From assembly GCA_046329235.1 (NCBI GenBank), contig JAXLVA010000001.1:124001-188000 (forward strand): 64,000 bases of DNA, given 5' to 3'. The notes beneath the pieces are model-generated. The model was not told the DNA's origin. It searched no databases and was given only the letters and a program-made list of their open reading frames with translations. This DNA is from JALONH01 sp046329235 (GTDB lineage Bacteria > Bacteroidota > Bacteroidia > Cytophagales > Cytophagaceae). Shown here in pieces: positions 8,213 to 17,552 of the stretch. Position numbers and translations under genes: made by a program. The stretch's first letter is position 1. Each line of letters begins with the position of its first letter.

Positions 8213-9232
8213 ATGCATTGGTTACTATTATCGAAGAGTACTTATTACTATAAACCAAGTAATGGACAAAGAGGTAGGAAACCTAGTACGCATACTTCAT
8301 TCAAAGGGGACTTAGTGAGTAATGATGTGGTAGTAGACAGTATACGAAGTATTATAAGTACGCCTTACAACACCTATGGGTATCAAATGGTGAGTTGTGA
8401 ATTACGAGATGAAGGCTATTATATTAATCCTAAAAAGGTCTATCGGTTAATGGATGAACATAAGTTGTTATTAGGTAAAGTAATACGTAGTAAAGGAAAA
8501 CGCAGTTGGGTACAGTATAGAAAAATTGAAGCCCAACAACCTATGGAATACTTATGCTTAGATATCAAGTACGTATGGGTGCAAGGTGAAGGAAGATGGT
8601 ATTACTTGCTATCGATTATGGATGTATATAGTCGTAAAATCATTCATTGGATCTTTCAAAAGAGTGTTAAACAACTGGACGTGATCAGCATGTTTCAATG
8701 GATTCATACGGTATACGATTTAAAAGGAGTTATTATTCGAAACGATAATGGTTCTCAATTCTTAGCCAACCAGGTACGCAATTACTTACAACACCTAGAA
8801 GCTAAGCAAGAGTTTACACATGTAGCTACACCGGAAGAAAACGCCTATATAGAAGCCTTTCATAGTATTTTACAAAGGGAATTAATAGATAAATACGAAT
8901 TTAGCAGTTATTATGAAGCCAAAGAACATATGATAAAATATATGCAATGGTATAATTATGAACGTAAACATAAAAAATTAGGAAGAATAACTCCACATCA
9001 AAAATGGCAAACAAGTTTTTCCATTCTAACTGATAAGCAGCGCGAAAAGGTAGATGAATTAGGTATGTCAAGGCCGAATGATACCATTAAAAATCAAAAC
9101 AATAATCATTCGCTTGTTACTAGCCTTGACTTAGCTGATTCATCTACCTACTTTTGCTTAGAAGTGGGACTGGAAAAACACCCCTCACTACAAAACCATT
9201 TAAACAATACTGTCCAAGTTTTAGGGGGTTAG
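8213..9232 (+). CDS. IS3-family transposase OrfB (DDE integrase domain)
   Basis: The 339-residue product has an HTH_21-type N-terminus and an rve integrase core. The three catalytic acids are visible in LCLDIKYV (first Asp), IRNDNGSQF (second Asp) and ENAYIEAFHS (Glu). The WYNYERKHKKLG segment is typical of the family C-terminus. The frame is open upstream of the annotated ATG, consistent with synthesis as an OrfAB fusion through the A8 site. Confidence 0.94.
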   Translation: MHWLLLSKSTYYYKPSNGQRGRKPSTHTSFKGDLVSNDVVVDSIRSIISTPYNTYGYQMVSCELRDEGYYINPKKVYRLMDEHKLLLGKVIRSKGKRSWVQYRKIEAQQPMEYLCLDIKYVWVQGEGRWYYLLSIMDVYSRKIIHWIFQKSVKQLDVISMFQWIHTVYDLKGVIIRNDNGSQFLANQVRNYLQHLEAKQEFTHVATPEENAYIEAFHSILQRELIDKYEFSSYYEAKEHMIKYMQWYNYERKHKKLGRITPHQKWQTSFSILTDKQREKVDELGMSRPNDTIKNQNNNHSLVTSLDLADSSTYFCLEVGLEKHPSLQNHLNNTVQVLGG

Positions 9233-9236
9233 TACA
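9211..9236 (-). repeat. IS right terminal inverted repeat
   Basis: Read on the minus strand it begins TGTACTAACCCCC and runs to GGACA. It matches the left repeat with a few mismatches and is followed by the GTTG target duplication. Confidence 0.92.
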
Positions 9237-10604
9237 GTTGCCCGTTAACAGTAAGTTTGGATCAGCAGCACCCATCTCACGCACTTTATTTTGAAGTGTA
9301 ATGAAAAGATCTTCTTCGCTTGCCACATACAATACTTTACCATGATTCTTAGCCAGGTACCCGGCAAAGTCCATACACAGATAAGACTTGCCAAACTTAG
9401 GCTTCCCATAGATCATGGCTGAAAAGCCAGGAGAAGGATCACCGATCAAATCAAGCCATTTGCCTGTAAAGCCAATAGTATCAAATTTCATGTTCACAAA
9501 GTCCATGCTGCTCATGATCTCACTATTGCTTTCAGTTCCGGCAAGTCCGCAGCCACAGCCTTCAACGATTCCCATCAAGCCGTTTAGCTCGGTTCTGGAA
9601 ATGCTCACTACCTTATCTTTTCCAGCGATATAGTTCTTTACTGTTTTGATGGCAGCTTTAAGTCTGTCCAGGTACGGATCGCCGGATTCAACTTTACCAT
9701 TGCTGATTGCTTTTTCAGCCTGTTTAACGAAGCTTTCCGCTTTAGACTTTTCAATGTCTTTGGACTGCATGCCAATGTATCGTTTCAGATAGGCAATGGA
9801 GCTATAGATAATTACACCGCCTGCAATAGCAGATAGCTTAGAAAGCAAAGCGTTTTCTATTTTTATATCAGCACCACCGCTGCTTTCTGTTGCTCTGGCA
9901 AGCTTTATAAGCCTGTCCTGCACGATACCTATTTCAGCAGCATAGACAGAATATTTATTAATCAATCTATGCGTGATGGCTTTTTGCAGCCTTGTCAAAA
10001 GACTTCTTATTTGTGTATGCGTCTTTTGCTTATTATGAAATCCAACAAAGCTTTTAATAAACTTTACGTCTTCGCTCGTATTTTCTACCTGCTGCGCATC
10101 GCTGTTAACCTTTGTACTTTTATGCGCAGCAGGTGAGGCAGCAATTGTAATTTCATCTTCATTTACCGTTTTAATCGAATCGGTTGTATTGATGGTAAAG
10201 GAATATTCAATCTTTGGTGTTTGCGCTCCCTGACCAGGAACAAAATTTCCTGATTTGATGGTGAATATTTTATTAATTACGGCATGCTCGCCTGTTGCTT
10301 TTAGTATGATGTTCTGACCGACAAAATACTTATCTGCTTTGGCTGATACAGATTTGCTTTTAGCAGGAGCAGCCACCTTTGCTTTTAATTCTTTAGCAGG
10401 TTTCCCTTTAGATGGGAGAAGCTTTGTAAGTTCTTTAAAATACAGTTCTGTACTTTCCTTAATGTCTGCATCTTCAAGCACGCTCCAGTCTGTAAAATCA
10501 TTTGTACCTTCCTTTAAATCGTTATGGAAGTTCTTTAAAAGGACAGGCAGATTGCTGATGCCAATCTGTTCGATGCTTTCTATATAGTTATGGGAAGTAA
10601 TCAT
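9237..10604 (-). pseudogene. N-terminal part of RecA/RadA-like ATPase (split by IS)
   Basis: The first 456 codons of the ATPase are here; the frame then runs about 30 codons into the IS and stops at 9144. An Ala/Lys-rich linker lies near residues 65-90 and an Asn/Ser-poor helical region in the middle. The ATPase core starts near residue 395 with Walker A GKPKFGKS, then VLYVASEED, as in RadA or replicative RecA-fold ATPases. Walker B is on the other side of the IS. It is directly downstream of the helicase gene. It may serve replication, recombination or genome packaging of the element; its loss could immobilise the element. Confidence 0.88.
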
Positions 10605-10605
10605 T

Positions 10606-13600
10606 TCAGGCAGCGTTTTGAAGAGTAAGTTTTAATTTCAGGGCTTTGGCTTTGAGCTTTAGTTTTCGTTTACGCTGCTCTCCATCATCAATTGGAATCA
10701 CAACACGTTCCTTATCCGGCAGCATGCAGCTATCCGCAGTCACGTCCATAGATTTGTAGGAAAGCAGGTAATTCAGCTTTGCAAACTCCGCTGCCCGTTC
10801 TTCTACGGTAGCACCATTTACAGCAAGAGCTGATTTCTTTTGTTGGGCTTCGGCTTTAAGCATCTCAAAGAATTCATCGGAATCAGCATGCGTGATTTCT
10901 GCTTCAATCGCTCCCTGATCTCTTTTGTACGCACCTATGATTTCCTGTATGTTATCATTGATCGTAAATCCTTTTTGCGAGAGAATTGTTTTCTCTGCCT
11001 TTTTAACATTGGACAAATACTGTTTGAATTCAGAGAACAGGTAATGATTGCGGGTATCCACCGGATAGATGTCTTTTGAAAGAATCCGTCCGATACGAAG
11101 GAGTTCTTTGTCTGTCTGAGTAGAGGATTCAAGAAACGCTTCAATAGCTAGCATTGTTTCTCTTACTTCTTCTTTTACGTTTGCAATCTCTTTCTCTGAA
11201 TAGCGCTGGTAGCTGAACTGTGTAAATTCAATTTCTGCTAACCGTACTTTTGCTTTTGCCAGATGCTCAACTGCCTGCTGCCGTAAAGCAAAGAAGCGTC
11301 TTAAGATAATATCAAAGCGTGCAAGTGTATCAAGGCTTCCGTTCACAATATTCAGCCTGCGCTCCATTTCAGCTTTAAGCAGCTTGCGCTTCATGTTTGC
11401 GATCACTTCAATATCTGTAATGAGTGCAAACTTTACTTCTTCTGGATCTAAGGCTTCCAGGTCAAGTACGTTTCCTCTGTCGCCTCTGTACCAGATGTCG
11501 TTGATCCGGCTTGTTTTTTCTTCCAGCTTCTGAAAAACAAATACGTCCATGCTGTCCTGCACGAGGGGCATAACAGAACGGATATAACCGAACTCATTTC
11601 CCTGACGCCAGATACGTCCTTCGAGCTGGCGTATATCAGTGGGATTCCAGTCGGGATAACAGTTATAGATAACCGTTCCTTTGCGTTGCAGGTCAATGCC
11701 TTCACGAATGGTTGCTGTGCCTATAATGATCTTTACGACACCGTCCAGAAAAGCTTCCTTGATGTTTTCTTTCCGAGCCTGGCTCATTTCAGAAGTAATG
11801 ATCTCTACTTCATCCAAAGAGATGCGGTTCCATTTTACTCCTTTTTTAAATCCGGTTTCTTTTTCCAGATATTCCTTAATGAGTGGAAAGAAGTCCTTGC
11901 CACGGTTCATGTAAATAACCTGACCGGATACTTCCTGCCTGCGCTGTTCGTGCCAGTGCTTTACCGAAGCAATGCATTCGATCACATATTTAATCTTTGG
12001 CGATTCTTCGACAAACTCTTTGTAATCTTCGGGCGCATCGGCATAGAGAAACGGACTTAATGCATTATCTAAGCTAAAATTTAATGCACGGAATATAGCG
12101 GACATATTAAGCTGTCCGCTTGTGGCACTTTTAGCAAGAGCTGTAATCTCATTCTGGTTCTGACGCTGAAGCGGTGTCATAGCAAGATAGGTGAGAACTT
12201 GCTGTGCTGGTGGCAGACGTTTCACCTTACCGTTCTCGTATGTGTTAATGCGTGGAAGATTGATTTTACACGGACGTTTCACGCCTGCTTCTTCTCCGGT
12301 CTTATAATTGATGTGGTTATAAATCAGCTTTTGAAGCAGCATGCGGTTGTTAAAGGATTTAACCGTATCCTTTGGTACGATCTCTTCCTTATAGTTAACT
12401 ACATACTCGGTACGTTCCAGTACAAACAATTCAAAGAAGGTATGGATGTTATAAATGCCTAGCTTTTTCATGCTTTCATACGCTACAAGGGAAAGCATGG
12501 AGTATATTTCAAGCGGACTGTTGGTAAAAGGCGTAGCTGTTAACAGCATCACATTTCGCCCGTAAGTACGCTGGATATAATTGCACAGAAAGAATGCTTT
12601 AATGCCTGTTTCGCTTACTGCACCCGTTATGCCGAAACGTTTCTTTCCATCTTCATCTGCCTTCACACCTTCAAAGATGTTTTTGCATCGGTGCGCTTCA
12701 TCTATGACGATATAATCAATGCCAAGCGTGTCAATGTCTGCTTCTGTGCCTTTCAGACCGACACCAATTTTTTCACGGTATTTCTGATAATCAATTTCCT
12801 TATCCCGTGCGGACTTTTCACTGGATTGATACAGGATGTTCGTCAGTTCAACAAACATCTGATCCATGACTTTTTCTGAAAAGCCGATCTTTTTAAATCC
12901 TTCGTAGGTAAGAATGGTAATAGTTTTAGCCTTGATCTTTTTAGTCAGATCAAGGCTTTTTAACTGATCGGTTCCAAGGTTATACCATTCATTTAGCTCA
13001 ATGCCTGTATTGGACAATACACCTGGAATAAATGTTTTGCTGGCAGGATCGGTATAGCCGATAATTTCCTTGATCCATTTTCCGTATGTAGGATTAGGAA
13101 CAACAATTAAGGGACGCACTGCCTTACCGCTGTAGATGGCTTGAGCAAGGGCTATGATGGCAGTCATTGTTTTCCCAACGCCCACATCGTACGCTACAAT
13201 GCCGCTACCGACTGCTTCCATAAAAGCAACGCCTTCACGCTGGGCAGGCGTGAAGTGTAAATTGAACTGCTTGAATTTTGCAGAACACTCAAAGCCGATG
13301 GGAATGCGGTGATAGGCAATGGAAGACTGACCGTTATAGATTCTGTTCCAGGATAGGTTGAGCTTTTCCTGATCCTCGAATGTCAGCCCTTCAAATAGGA
13401 AACGGCTGAACAGCTCTTCACCTTCGTTACGGGCATTGGCTCTTAGTTCTTTTCGCTGTTCCTCAGATAAATCTTTATCTGTAATTTTTTTGCTTTGGAC
13501 GTGGTATGTCCAGATATCATGTGCTGTTGAGTTTTTGAACGTCTCACGGGGCAGGCTTTGCAGGTAGTAATAAAAGGCGCCTGTTAACGTGTGTCCATGC

Positions 13601-14829
13601 TCTCTTTGATCCAGCTCAATACCTGTTTCTTCTTTTAACTCATGAATGATAAATTCATCTGCAAAGCCGGATATAGAAAGGATCTTAGGACGCATCTTTT
13701 CATCGGGATTAAAGATGCTTAAAAGTTCAGGCTTTGCCTTTACAATGATTTCTTCGTGGCTGCTGAATACCTGTGAGCCGTAAGCAGAAAGAATATACTC
13801 CTTATCTTTTTTTAGTTCCAGTTCACGGTCATACATATTTCCATAGGCATAGATCGGGTAAGGAACAAGGTCGCCTAGGTGATAGAACAGCACACCCTTT
13901 TTAACCAGCGCATCTAACGCAGCCGGATCAGTTTTAATAGAAGTTTTTTCAATACGAATATCTTTTTCAGCAACGTATTGCTTGTCTCCATTGGTAGCAG
14001 TAAAAATGATGTAGACAACACCAGCGTATTCGTTTTTAAAGCGGGTTGGTTTACCTAAGAATACACCAGCACTCACTTCAGCAATGTCTCTGAAATGGTT
14101 GTCCTTAATTTGGGTGGCTCTCACGGTATAGATCATTTCACCCGCCTCTCCTGTATCGGGTAAAAAGTATTGTTCCCAGCCTTTCATAGCAATGCCCAGG
14201 CTGCGCTTATACCAAACCCATGCTATGATTTCATCCTCTGTTATGCCTTTGTTGTACAGCGCAACAACTTCCTGAAAGGAAAGCTTATCTGAAGCAGTAT
14301 AGGTTTTTTCCTGACGGGAATTTTCTACTGCTTTTTTAAGCACTTCCAGGTTGGACGTGATTTCCTGCTGTACCAGTTCTCCCAACTCTTCCAAGCCCGA
14401 CAAGTCATTCCAGTCAGAGGAAAGGTCTGGCTGGAACGACTTTTTAAACAGAATGGCTTTTTCTTTTAAGGACATAGATACGTTGGTACTTATAGATTCA
14501 CGGATCGTTCGGATAACCTCTTCTTTGCTTCCGGCAATAGTTAAAGGAAACTGGATGGAAGTAGAGATCAACTCTTTTCCTGCTATCTTTTCAGGATGCA
14601 GGTTAAACCAGTTGTTGTATCTGCATAGCTCGCTGAATGTGAGCGGTGCATCGGATACAGCATGTTTGCTGAGCCAGTCTGCAATAAGAGCTTCTTCCTT
14701 GTAGCTTTCAGGAAAGACACCGTTGCGGATCAGCACCTGATCCATAGAATCTTTTTCTGTACTGGCTGTCTTTGAAAGTAAGGCAAGTACCGCTAGTCTT
14801 GCTCTGTAATATGCGGGACGCTGCTTCAT
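10606..14829 (-). CDS. Very large SF2 (SNF2-type) helicase
   Basis: The 1407-residue protein has an unassigned N-terminal region of about 520 residues. A superfamily 2 ATPase follows: Walker A AYDVGVGKT near 548, DEAH box VIDEAHRCKN near 706, and LLTATPFTNS. The second RecA-like lobe contains IIGTATIREGIDLQ and the arginine-finger motif QLEGRIWRQGN near 1071. The last 200 residues are helical and highly charged. It overlaps or abuts a small ORF and an adenine methylase upstream. The pair resembles helicase-methylase proteins of large plasmids and phages (for example DarB-like antirestriction proteins). Role inferred: genome protection, replication or remodelling. Confidence 0.85.
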   Translation of the reverse strand: MKQRPAYYRARLAVLALLSKTASTEKDSMDQVLIRNGVFPESYKEEALIADWLSKHAVSDAPLTFSELCRYNNWFNLHPEKIAGKELISTSIQFPLTIAGSKEEVIRTIRESISTNVSMSLKEKAILFKKSFQPDLSSDWNDLSGLEELGELVQQEITSNLEVLKKAVENSRQEKTYTASDKLSFQEVVALYNKGITEDEIIAWVWYKRSLGIAMKGWEQYFLPDTGEAGEMIYTVRATQIKDNHFRDIAEVSAGVFLGKPTRFKNEYAGVVYIIFTATNGDKQYVAEKDIRIEKTSIKTDPAALDALVKKGVLFYHLGDLVPYPIYAYGNMYDRELELKKDKEYILSAYGSQVFSSHEEIIVKAKPELLSIFNPDEKMRPKILSISGFADEFIIHELKEETGIELDQREHGHTLTGAFYYYLQSLPRETFKNSTAHDIWTYHVQSKKITDKDLSEEQRKELRANARNEGEELFSRFLFEGLTFEDQEKLNLSWNRIYNGQSSIAYHRIPIGFECSAKFKQFNLHFTPAQREGVAFMEAVGSGIVAYDVGVGKTMTAIIALAQAIYSGKAVRPLIVVPNPTYGKWIKEIIGYTDPASKTFIPGVLSNTGIELNEWYNLGTDQLKSLDLTKKIKAKTITILTYEGFKKIGFSEKVMDQMFVELTNILYQSSEKSARDKEIDYQKYREKIGVGLKGTEADIDTLGIDYIVIDEAHRCKNIFEGVKADEDGKKRFGITGAVSETGIKAFFLCNYIQRTYGRNVMLLTATPFTNSPLEIYSMLSLVAYESMKKLGIYNIHTFFELFVLERTEYVVNYKEEIVPKDTVKSFNNRMLLQKLIYNHINYKTGEEAGVKRPCKINLPRINTYENGKVKRLPPAQQVLTYLAMTPLQRQNQNEITALAKSATSGQLNMSAIFRALNFSLDNALSPFLYADAPEDYKEFVEESPKIKYVIECIASVKHWHEQRRQEVSGQVIYMNRGKDFFPLIKEYLEKETGFKKGVKWNRISLDEVEIITSEMSQARKENIKEAFLDGVVKIIIGTATIREGIDLQRKGTVIYNCYPDWNPTDIRQLEGRIWRQGNEFGYIRSVMPLVQDSMDVFVFQKLEEKTSRINDIWYRGDRGNVLDLEALDPEEVKFALITDIEVIANMKRKLLKAEMERRLNIVNGSLDTLARFDIILRRFFALRQQAVEHLAKAKVRLAEIEFTQFSYQRYSEKEIANVKEEVRETMLAIEAFLESSTQTDKELLRIGRILSKDIYPVDTRNHYLFSEFKQYLSNVKKAEKTILSQKGFTINDNIQEIIGAYKRDQGAIEAEITHADSDEFFEMLKAEAQQKKSALAVNGATVEERAAEFAKLNYLLSYKSMDVTADSCMLPDKERVVIPIDDGEQRKRKLKLKAKALKLKLTLQNAA

Positions 14830-15039
14830 TTAAGCCAGCTCCGCTTCAATGTTGCTGATCGCTGCACCAATGGTGATCTGGTCGTAGATTAAAATAAATA
14901 TGACCATGCTTTCCACCTTGCGATAGCCTTCCGGTGTTTGCAGGAGCGCAAATACTTTTGGTGTACCGGCTTCTGTACACTGGCTTAAATGTTTTCTGAT
15001 TTCAGCACGTACAGACTGCTGCACTTCTTTATCTTCCAT
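14830..15039 (-). CDS. Small hypothetical protein
   Basis: The 69-residue protein is predicted to be helical (SVRAEIRKHLSQC, then two hydrophobic helices ending ISNIEAELA). It has no recognised family. It ends immediately before the helicase start and begins 5 bases after the methylase gene, so it belongs to the methylase-helicase operon. Confidence 0.7.
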   Translation of the reverse strand: MEDKEVQQSVRAEIRKHLSQCTEAGTPKVFALLQTPEGYRKVESMVIFILIYDQITIGAAISNIEAELA

Positions 15040-15044
15040 ATCTT

Positions 15045-15806
15045 TTATTTTTTTCGTAACACAATAATATCTACCGGAACCAGTGAGGACTTAAAGACCG
15101 GAGGCAGACGGTACGCATCTTCTATGACAGCAATCTTTTCAATCTCCTGCTTTGCCTTATCGTAGGTATTTCCGTTGCGCAGGAAATTAGAAGAGATCAC
15201 GTATATCAGCAGACCTTCTTTCTTTAACAGCAGCAGACCGTAATAGATAAAGAACATCTCAATCTGTGCCATAGCAGGACTTGGAAAATAGGAGCTGTAA
15301 GCATTTTTATATTTCCCATAGGGCGGGTTGCCGATAACAAGGCTGAACGGATATTCCTTTAGCCAGGTAAGACCGCTTTTTATGCGCTTGGTAAACCGTG
15401 GTGCTTCAAGAAAGGCTGTCTCAAAGAAGCCTGTATGAATTGTTGCTTTTGGATAGGAGAGCCGTGCAATTTCAGCGGATACCGGATTGATCTCAAAGCC
15501 AACGAAAGCAGCATCTTTAGGCGCGTACTTGAACATCCTGCCTGTTGCAACAGAAGGTTCCAGAATACTGCCTCTGTCATAACCGTATCTATTAGCAAGC
15601 TCCCAAAGCAGCTCTACCACATAATCGGGCGTATAGAATTCATGCAGCAGACCTTGGCCTGTTGCACCTTTGCCTGCCTGTCCGCCGGAGCCTTCATAGC
15701 CTTGAATGAAGGCAATTTCTTCAGCAGTGAAAGCCTTTTTAGATACTTTCTTTTCTGCAAGAAATTGTTCGATCCGCTTGTTTAAAGAAACCTGATCCCC
15801 TTTCAT
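15045..15806 (-). CDS. N6-adenine DNA methyltransferase
   Basis: The 253-residue protein has the FYTP motif at 57-60, a SAM-binding EPSVATGR at 83-90, a second acidic strand (GFEIN, about 103-107), and catalytic NPPY at 160-163. This is the gamma-class order of type I and IIG adenine methylases. There is no target-recognition domain and no restriction subunit nearby, so it is probably a solitary methylase. Working with the adjacent helicase, it may modify the element DNA against host restriction. The N-terminus is helical and short. Confidence 0.88.
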   Translation of the reverse strand: MKGDQVSLNKRIEQFLAEKKVSKKAFTAEEIAFIQGYEGSGGQAGKGATGQGLLHEFYTPDYVVELLWELANRYGYDRGSILEPSVATGRMFKYAPKDAAFVGFEINPVSAEIARLSYPKATIHTGFFETAFLEAPRFTKRIKSGLTWLKEYPFSLVIGNPPYGKYKNAYSSYFPSPAMAQIEMFFIYYGLLLLKKEGLLIYVISSNFLRNGNTYDKAKQEIEKIAVIEDAYRLPPVFKSSLVPVDIIVLRKK

Positions 15807-15809
15807 GGC

Positions 15810-16070
15810 TTAGATGATAATATCCCGTTCAGGGTAATTGATGTAATACATCGAATCCCGCATTGCCTGGATAATAACCGCTTCCACTTCCTGCTGGCTG
15901 CCAAGCAATGAAAGATCCCGTGTCAGATGGCTCTGGCTGGCATTATTATAATCAATGCATGCAAAGGCTGTTTGCAGCTTGCCTTCATAGCGGAAGTTGA
16001 ATAATATGTTTACACAGTTTTTTGCCGTGTTCAGTGTTAAAGAAGAAATACTGTATATCGGATCGTTCAT
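15810..16070 (-). CDS. Small hypothetical protein
   Basis: The 86-residue protein has mixed alpha/beta character (LNTAKNCVNILFNFRYEGKLQ). It has no recognised family. Its start overlaps the stop of the beta-helix gene by 4 bases (ATGA), and the methylase starts right after it. The tight packing supports it as a real gene in the leftward operon. Confidence 0.7.
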   Translation of the reverse strand: MNDPIYSISSLTLNTAKNCVNILFNFRYEGKLQTAFACIDYNNASQSHLTRDLSLLGSQQEVEAVIIQAMRDSMYYINYPERDIII

Positions 16071-17179
16071 AGTTTGACGTTTGGATCAATCATTAATTTA
16101 TTTCCCTGTGTAATCAGATTTGTTATTGCACCGCTTCCTCCCGTTGCAGCGGATGCATACGTATTCATAATCCGTACATTGATGGGATAATAGGTGAATA
16201 TAGAAGAGCCTTTGGGCGCTGTAGAGCTTTCAGAACTGTTTATCAGCAGGCAATCTTTGAACGTAACTCCTGCCCAAGCATCTACAGTCCCAAGGAATTC
16301 AATAAGCCGGTAGGAAACCATATCGCTTATGTAATAAATGGAACAGTTTCTAAAGGATATTTTCTGCGTATTAAACCAGGCATAAATGGTGACAAGCTTT
16401 GGCTGGTTTCTTCCAAAAGAATTGCCGTATCCATTGATAGGCGTATTAATGAAAGAAGCCTCAGTCGGATTGTTCATTACAACAGCAGGCTTATTACCTG
16501 TGTTCTGAATGAATCCGGTTGTTGGCGCAAACGTACATCTTGCCCCGCTGTTAATTAAGACCGTAGTGCCACGTCTTGATAAGATACGGTTCGAGAATGT
16601 CCAGATCGTTCCTGTATTGGCACAGGTGCCGATGTGCAGCAGAATGGAATCGGTATCAGAGGAATCATACGCACTCACAATGAATACAAATTCAAACAGC
16701 TTTTGCGTACTGTATATTTCAACCCAGATAGCAGCTCCGGAGAAATTGGTAAAGGTAGGAGCGTAGGTATAGAATTTTCCGTAGCCATAGATGTTTCCGT
16801 CTATCCAGCTGCTGCTTATATACAAGCCGTAGTTTCCGTAGTAATGCACGATGGCATTCGGATGAAAATAGAAATCATAGCTATTGATTAACAGCCCTAA
16901 TGGCAGGGTATTGTCGTCTTCATAATAGGTTCCGGCAAATACTTCAATTAATCCTCCTGATTGTACCGCATACACGGCACCATGCAGCGTTTGAAAGGGA
17001 CGCAGCGGATTGCCGGCTTCTGCTGTTGCATCGTTGCCACCCAAGGCATTCACATAACAGGTAAGACCCCCAACGTTACCAATTACGACATCCCCGCTCA
17101 TGCCGTTCACAGAAGAAACACCGCCTGTGGATGGGGATGAAGATGGAATTTCGTACCGCTTGATCTTATTTAATTGCAT
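16067..17179 (-). CDS. Right-handed parallel beta-helix protein, tail-spike-like
   Basis: The 370-residue protein carries SSVNGMSGDVVI near residue 20, a linker motif common just before the fibre part of phage receptor-binding proteins. Then come YVNALGGNDATAEAGNPLRPFQTLHGAVYAVQ-type sequence and short repeating beta rungs (for example SWIDGNIYGYGKFYTY). It has no signal peptide. This is the best candidate for the receptor-binding or spike protein of the element. The binding partner, probably a surface glycan, is inferred. A secreted polysaccharide lyase is less likely without a signal peptide. Confidence 0.75.
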   Translation of the reverse strand: MQLNKIKRYEIPSSSPSTGGVSSVNGMSGDVVIGNVGGLTCYVNALGGNDATAEAGNPLRPFQTLHGAVYAVQSGGLIEVFAGTYYEDDNTLPLGLLINSYDFYFHPNAIVHYYGNYGLYISSSWIDGNIYGYGKFYTYAPTFTNFSGAAIWVEIYSTQKLFEFVFIVSAYDSSDTDSILLHIGTCANTGTIWTFSNRILSRRGTTVLINSGARCTFAPTTGFIQNTGNKPAVVMNNPTEASFINTPINGYGNSFGRNQPKLVTIYAWFNTQKISFRNCSIYYISDMVSYRLIEFLGTVDAWAGVTFKDCLLINSSESSTAPKGSSIFTYYPINVRIMNTYASAATGGSGAITNLITQGNKLMIDPNVKL

Positions 17180-17180
17180 G

Positions 17181-17552
17181 CTATCCGAAGTATTGAATGC
17201 GTAAGGTGTGTACTTTGTTTTGTTCTATTCCGATTGCCTGAAAGTGCGCCAGGTTGTGTGCGCCCTTGACTTCGTATATGGATAAATGTCCGAGAGGCAT
17301 ACCGCTATAATCAGTAGGAGGCATGTTCTGCGAATCAAACTCCCTGAACCGCAAGACCTCAGCTTTATTGCTTGTGCTGGTATCTGCTTCAACTACGATA
17401 AGCGCATAAGCTGTTTTTTCAGGATAGCTTAATCCGCTTGGATACATGCTGTAAATGGAAAGATCCTCGTATCCGATGCAGTCCCCGCCTGTAAGCAAGG
17501 CATAGAGCAGTTCATTGGTTGCCCCGTGATAGGGCGGACTTGGAATTTTCAT
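17181..17552 (-). CDS. Small beta-rich structural-type protein
   Basis: The 123-residue protein is predicted mainly beta (TAYALIVVEADTSTSNKAEVL ends a sheet-like region). It has no recognised family. It sits directly before the beta-helix gene and overlaps the end of the L,D-transpeptidase-like gene by 4 bases. Position suggests a spike base or connector, but this is inference. Confidence 0.65.
   Translation of the reverse strand: MKIPSPPYHGATNELLYALLTGGDCIGYEDLSIYSMYPSGLSYPEKTAYALIVVEADTSTSNKAEVLRFREFDSQNMPPTDYSGMPLGHLSIYEVKGAHNLAHFQAIGIEQNKVHTLRIQYFG

Larger units (their letters stand above)
7789..9236 (+). mobile_element. IS3-family insertion sequence, complete
   Basis: The 1448-bp element has terminal inverted repeats beginning TGTACTAACCCC and two ORFs in the IS3 orfA/orfB arrangement. 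It is flanked by a 4-bp direct repeat, GTTG (7785-7788 and 9237-9240). It sits inside the RecA-like ATPase gene in the opposite orientation. The intact ends, duplication and target reading frame indicate recent transposition. Confidence 0.96.

Noticed and set aside
11681..12060. Several plus-strand ORFs of 70-130 codons opposite the helicase
   Set aside because: They are antisense shadows of the helicase gene with no domain and no spacing consistent with real genes.
10606..15806. DISARM or BREX defence system
   Set aside because: A helicase and methylase are present, but DUF1998, PLD, PglZ or other required partners are missing.
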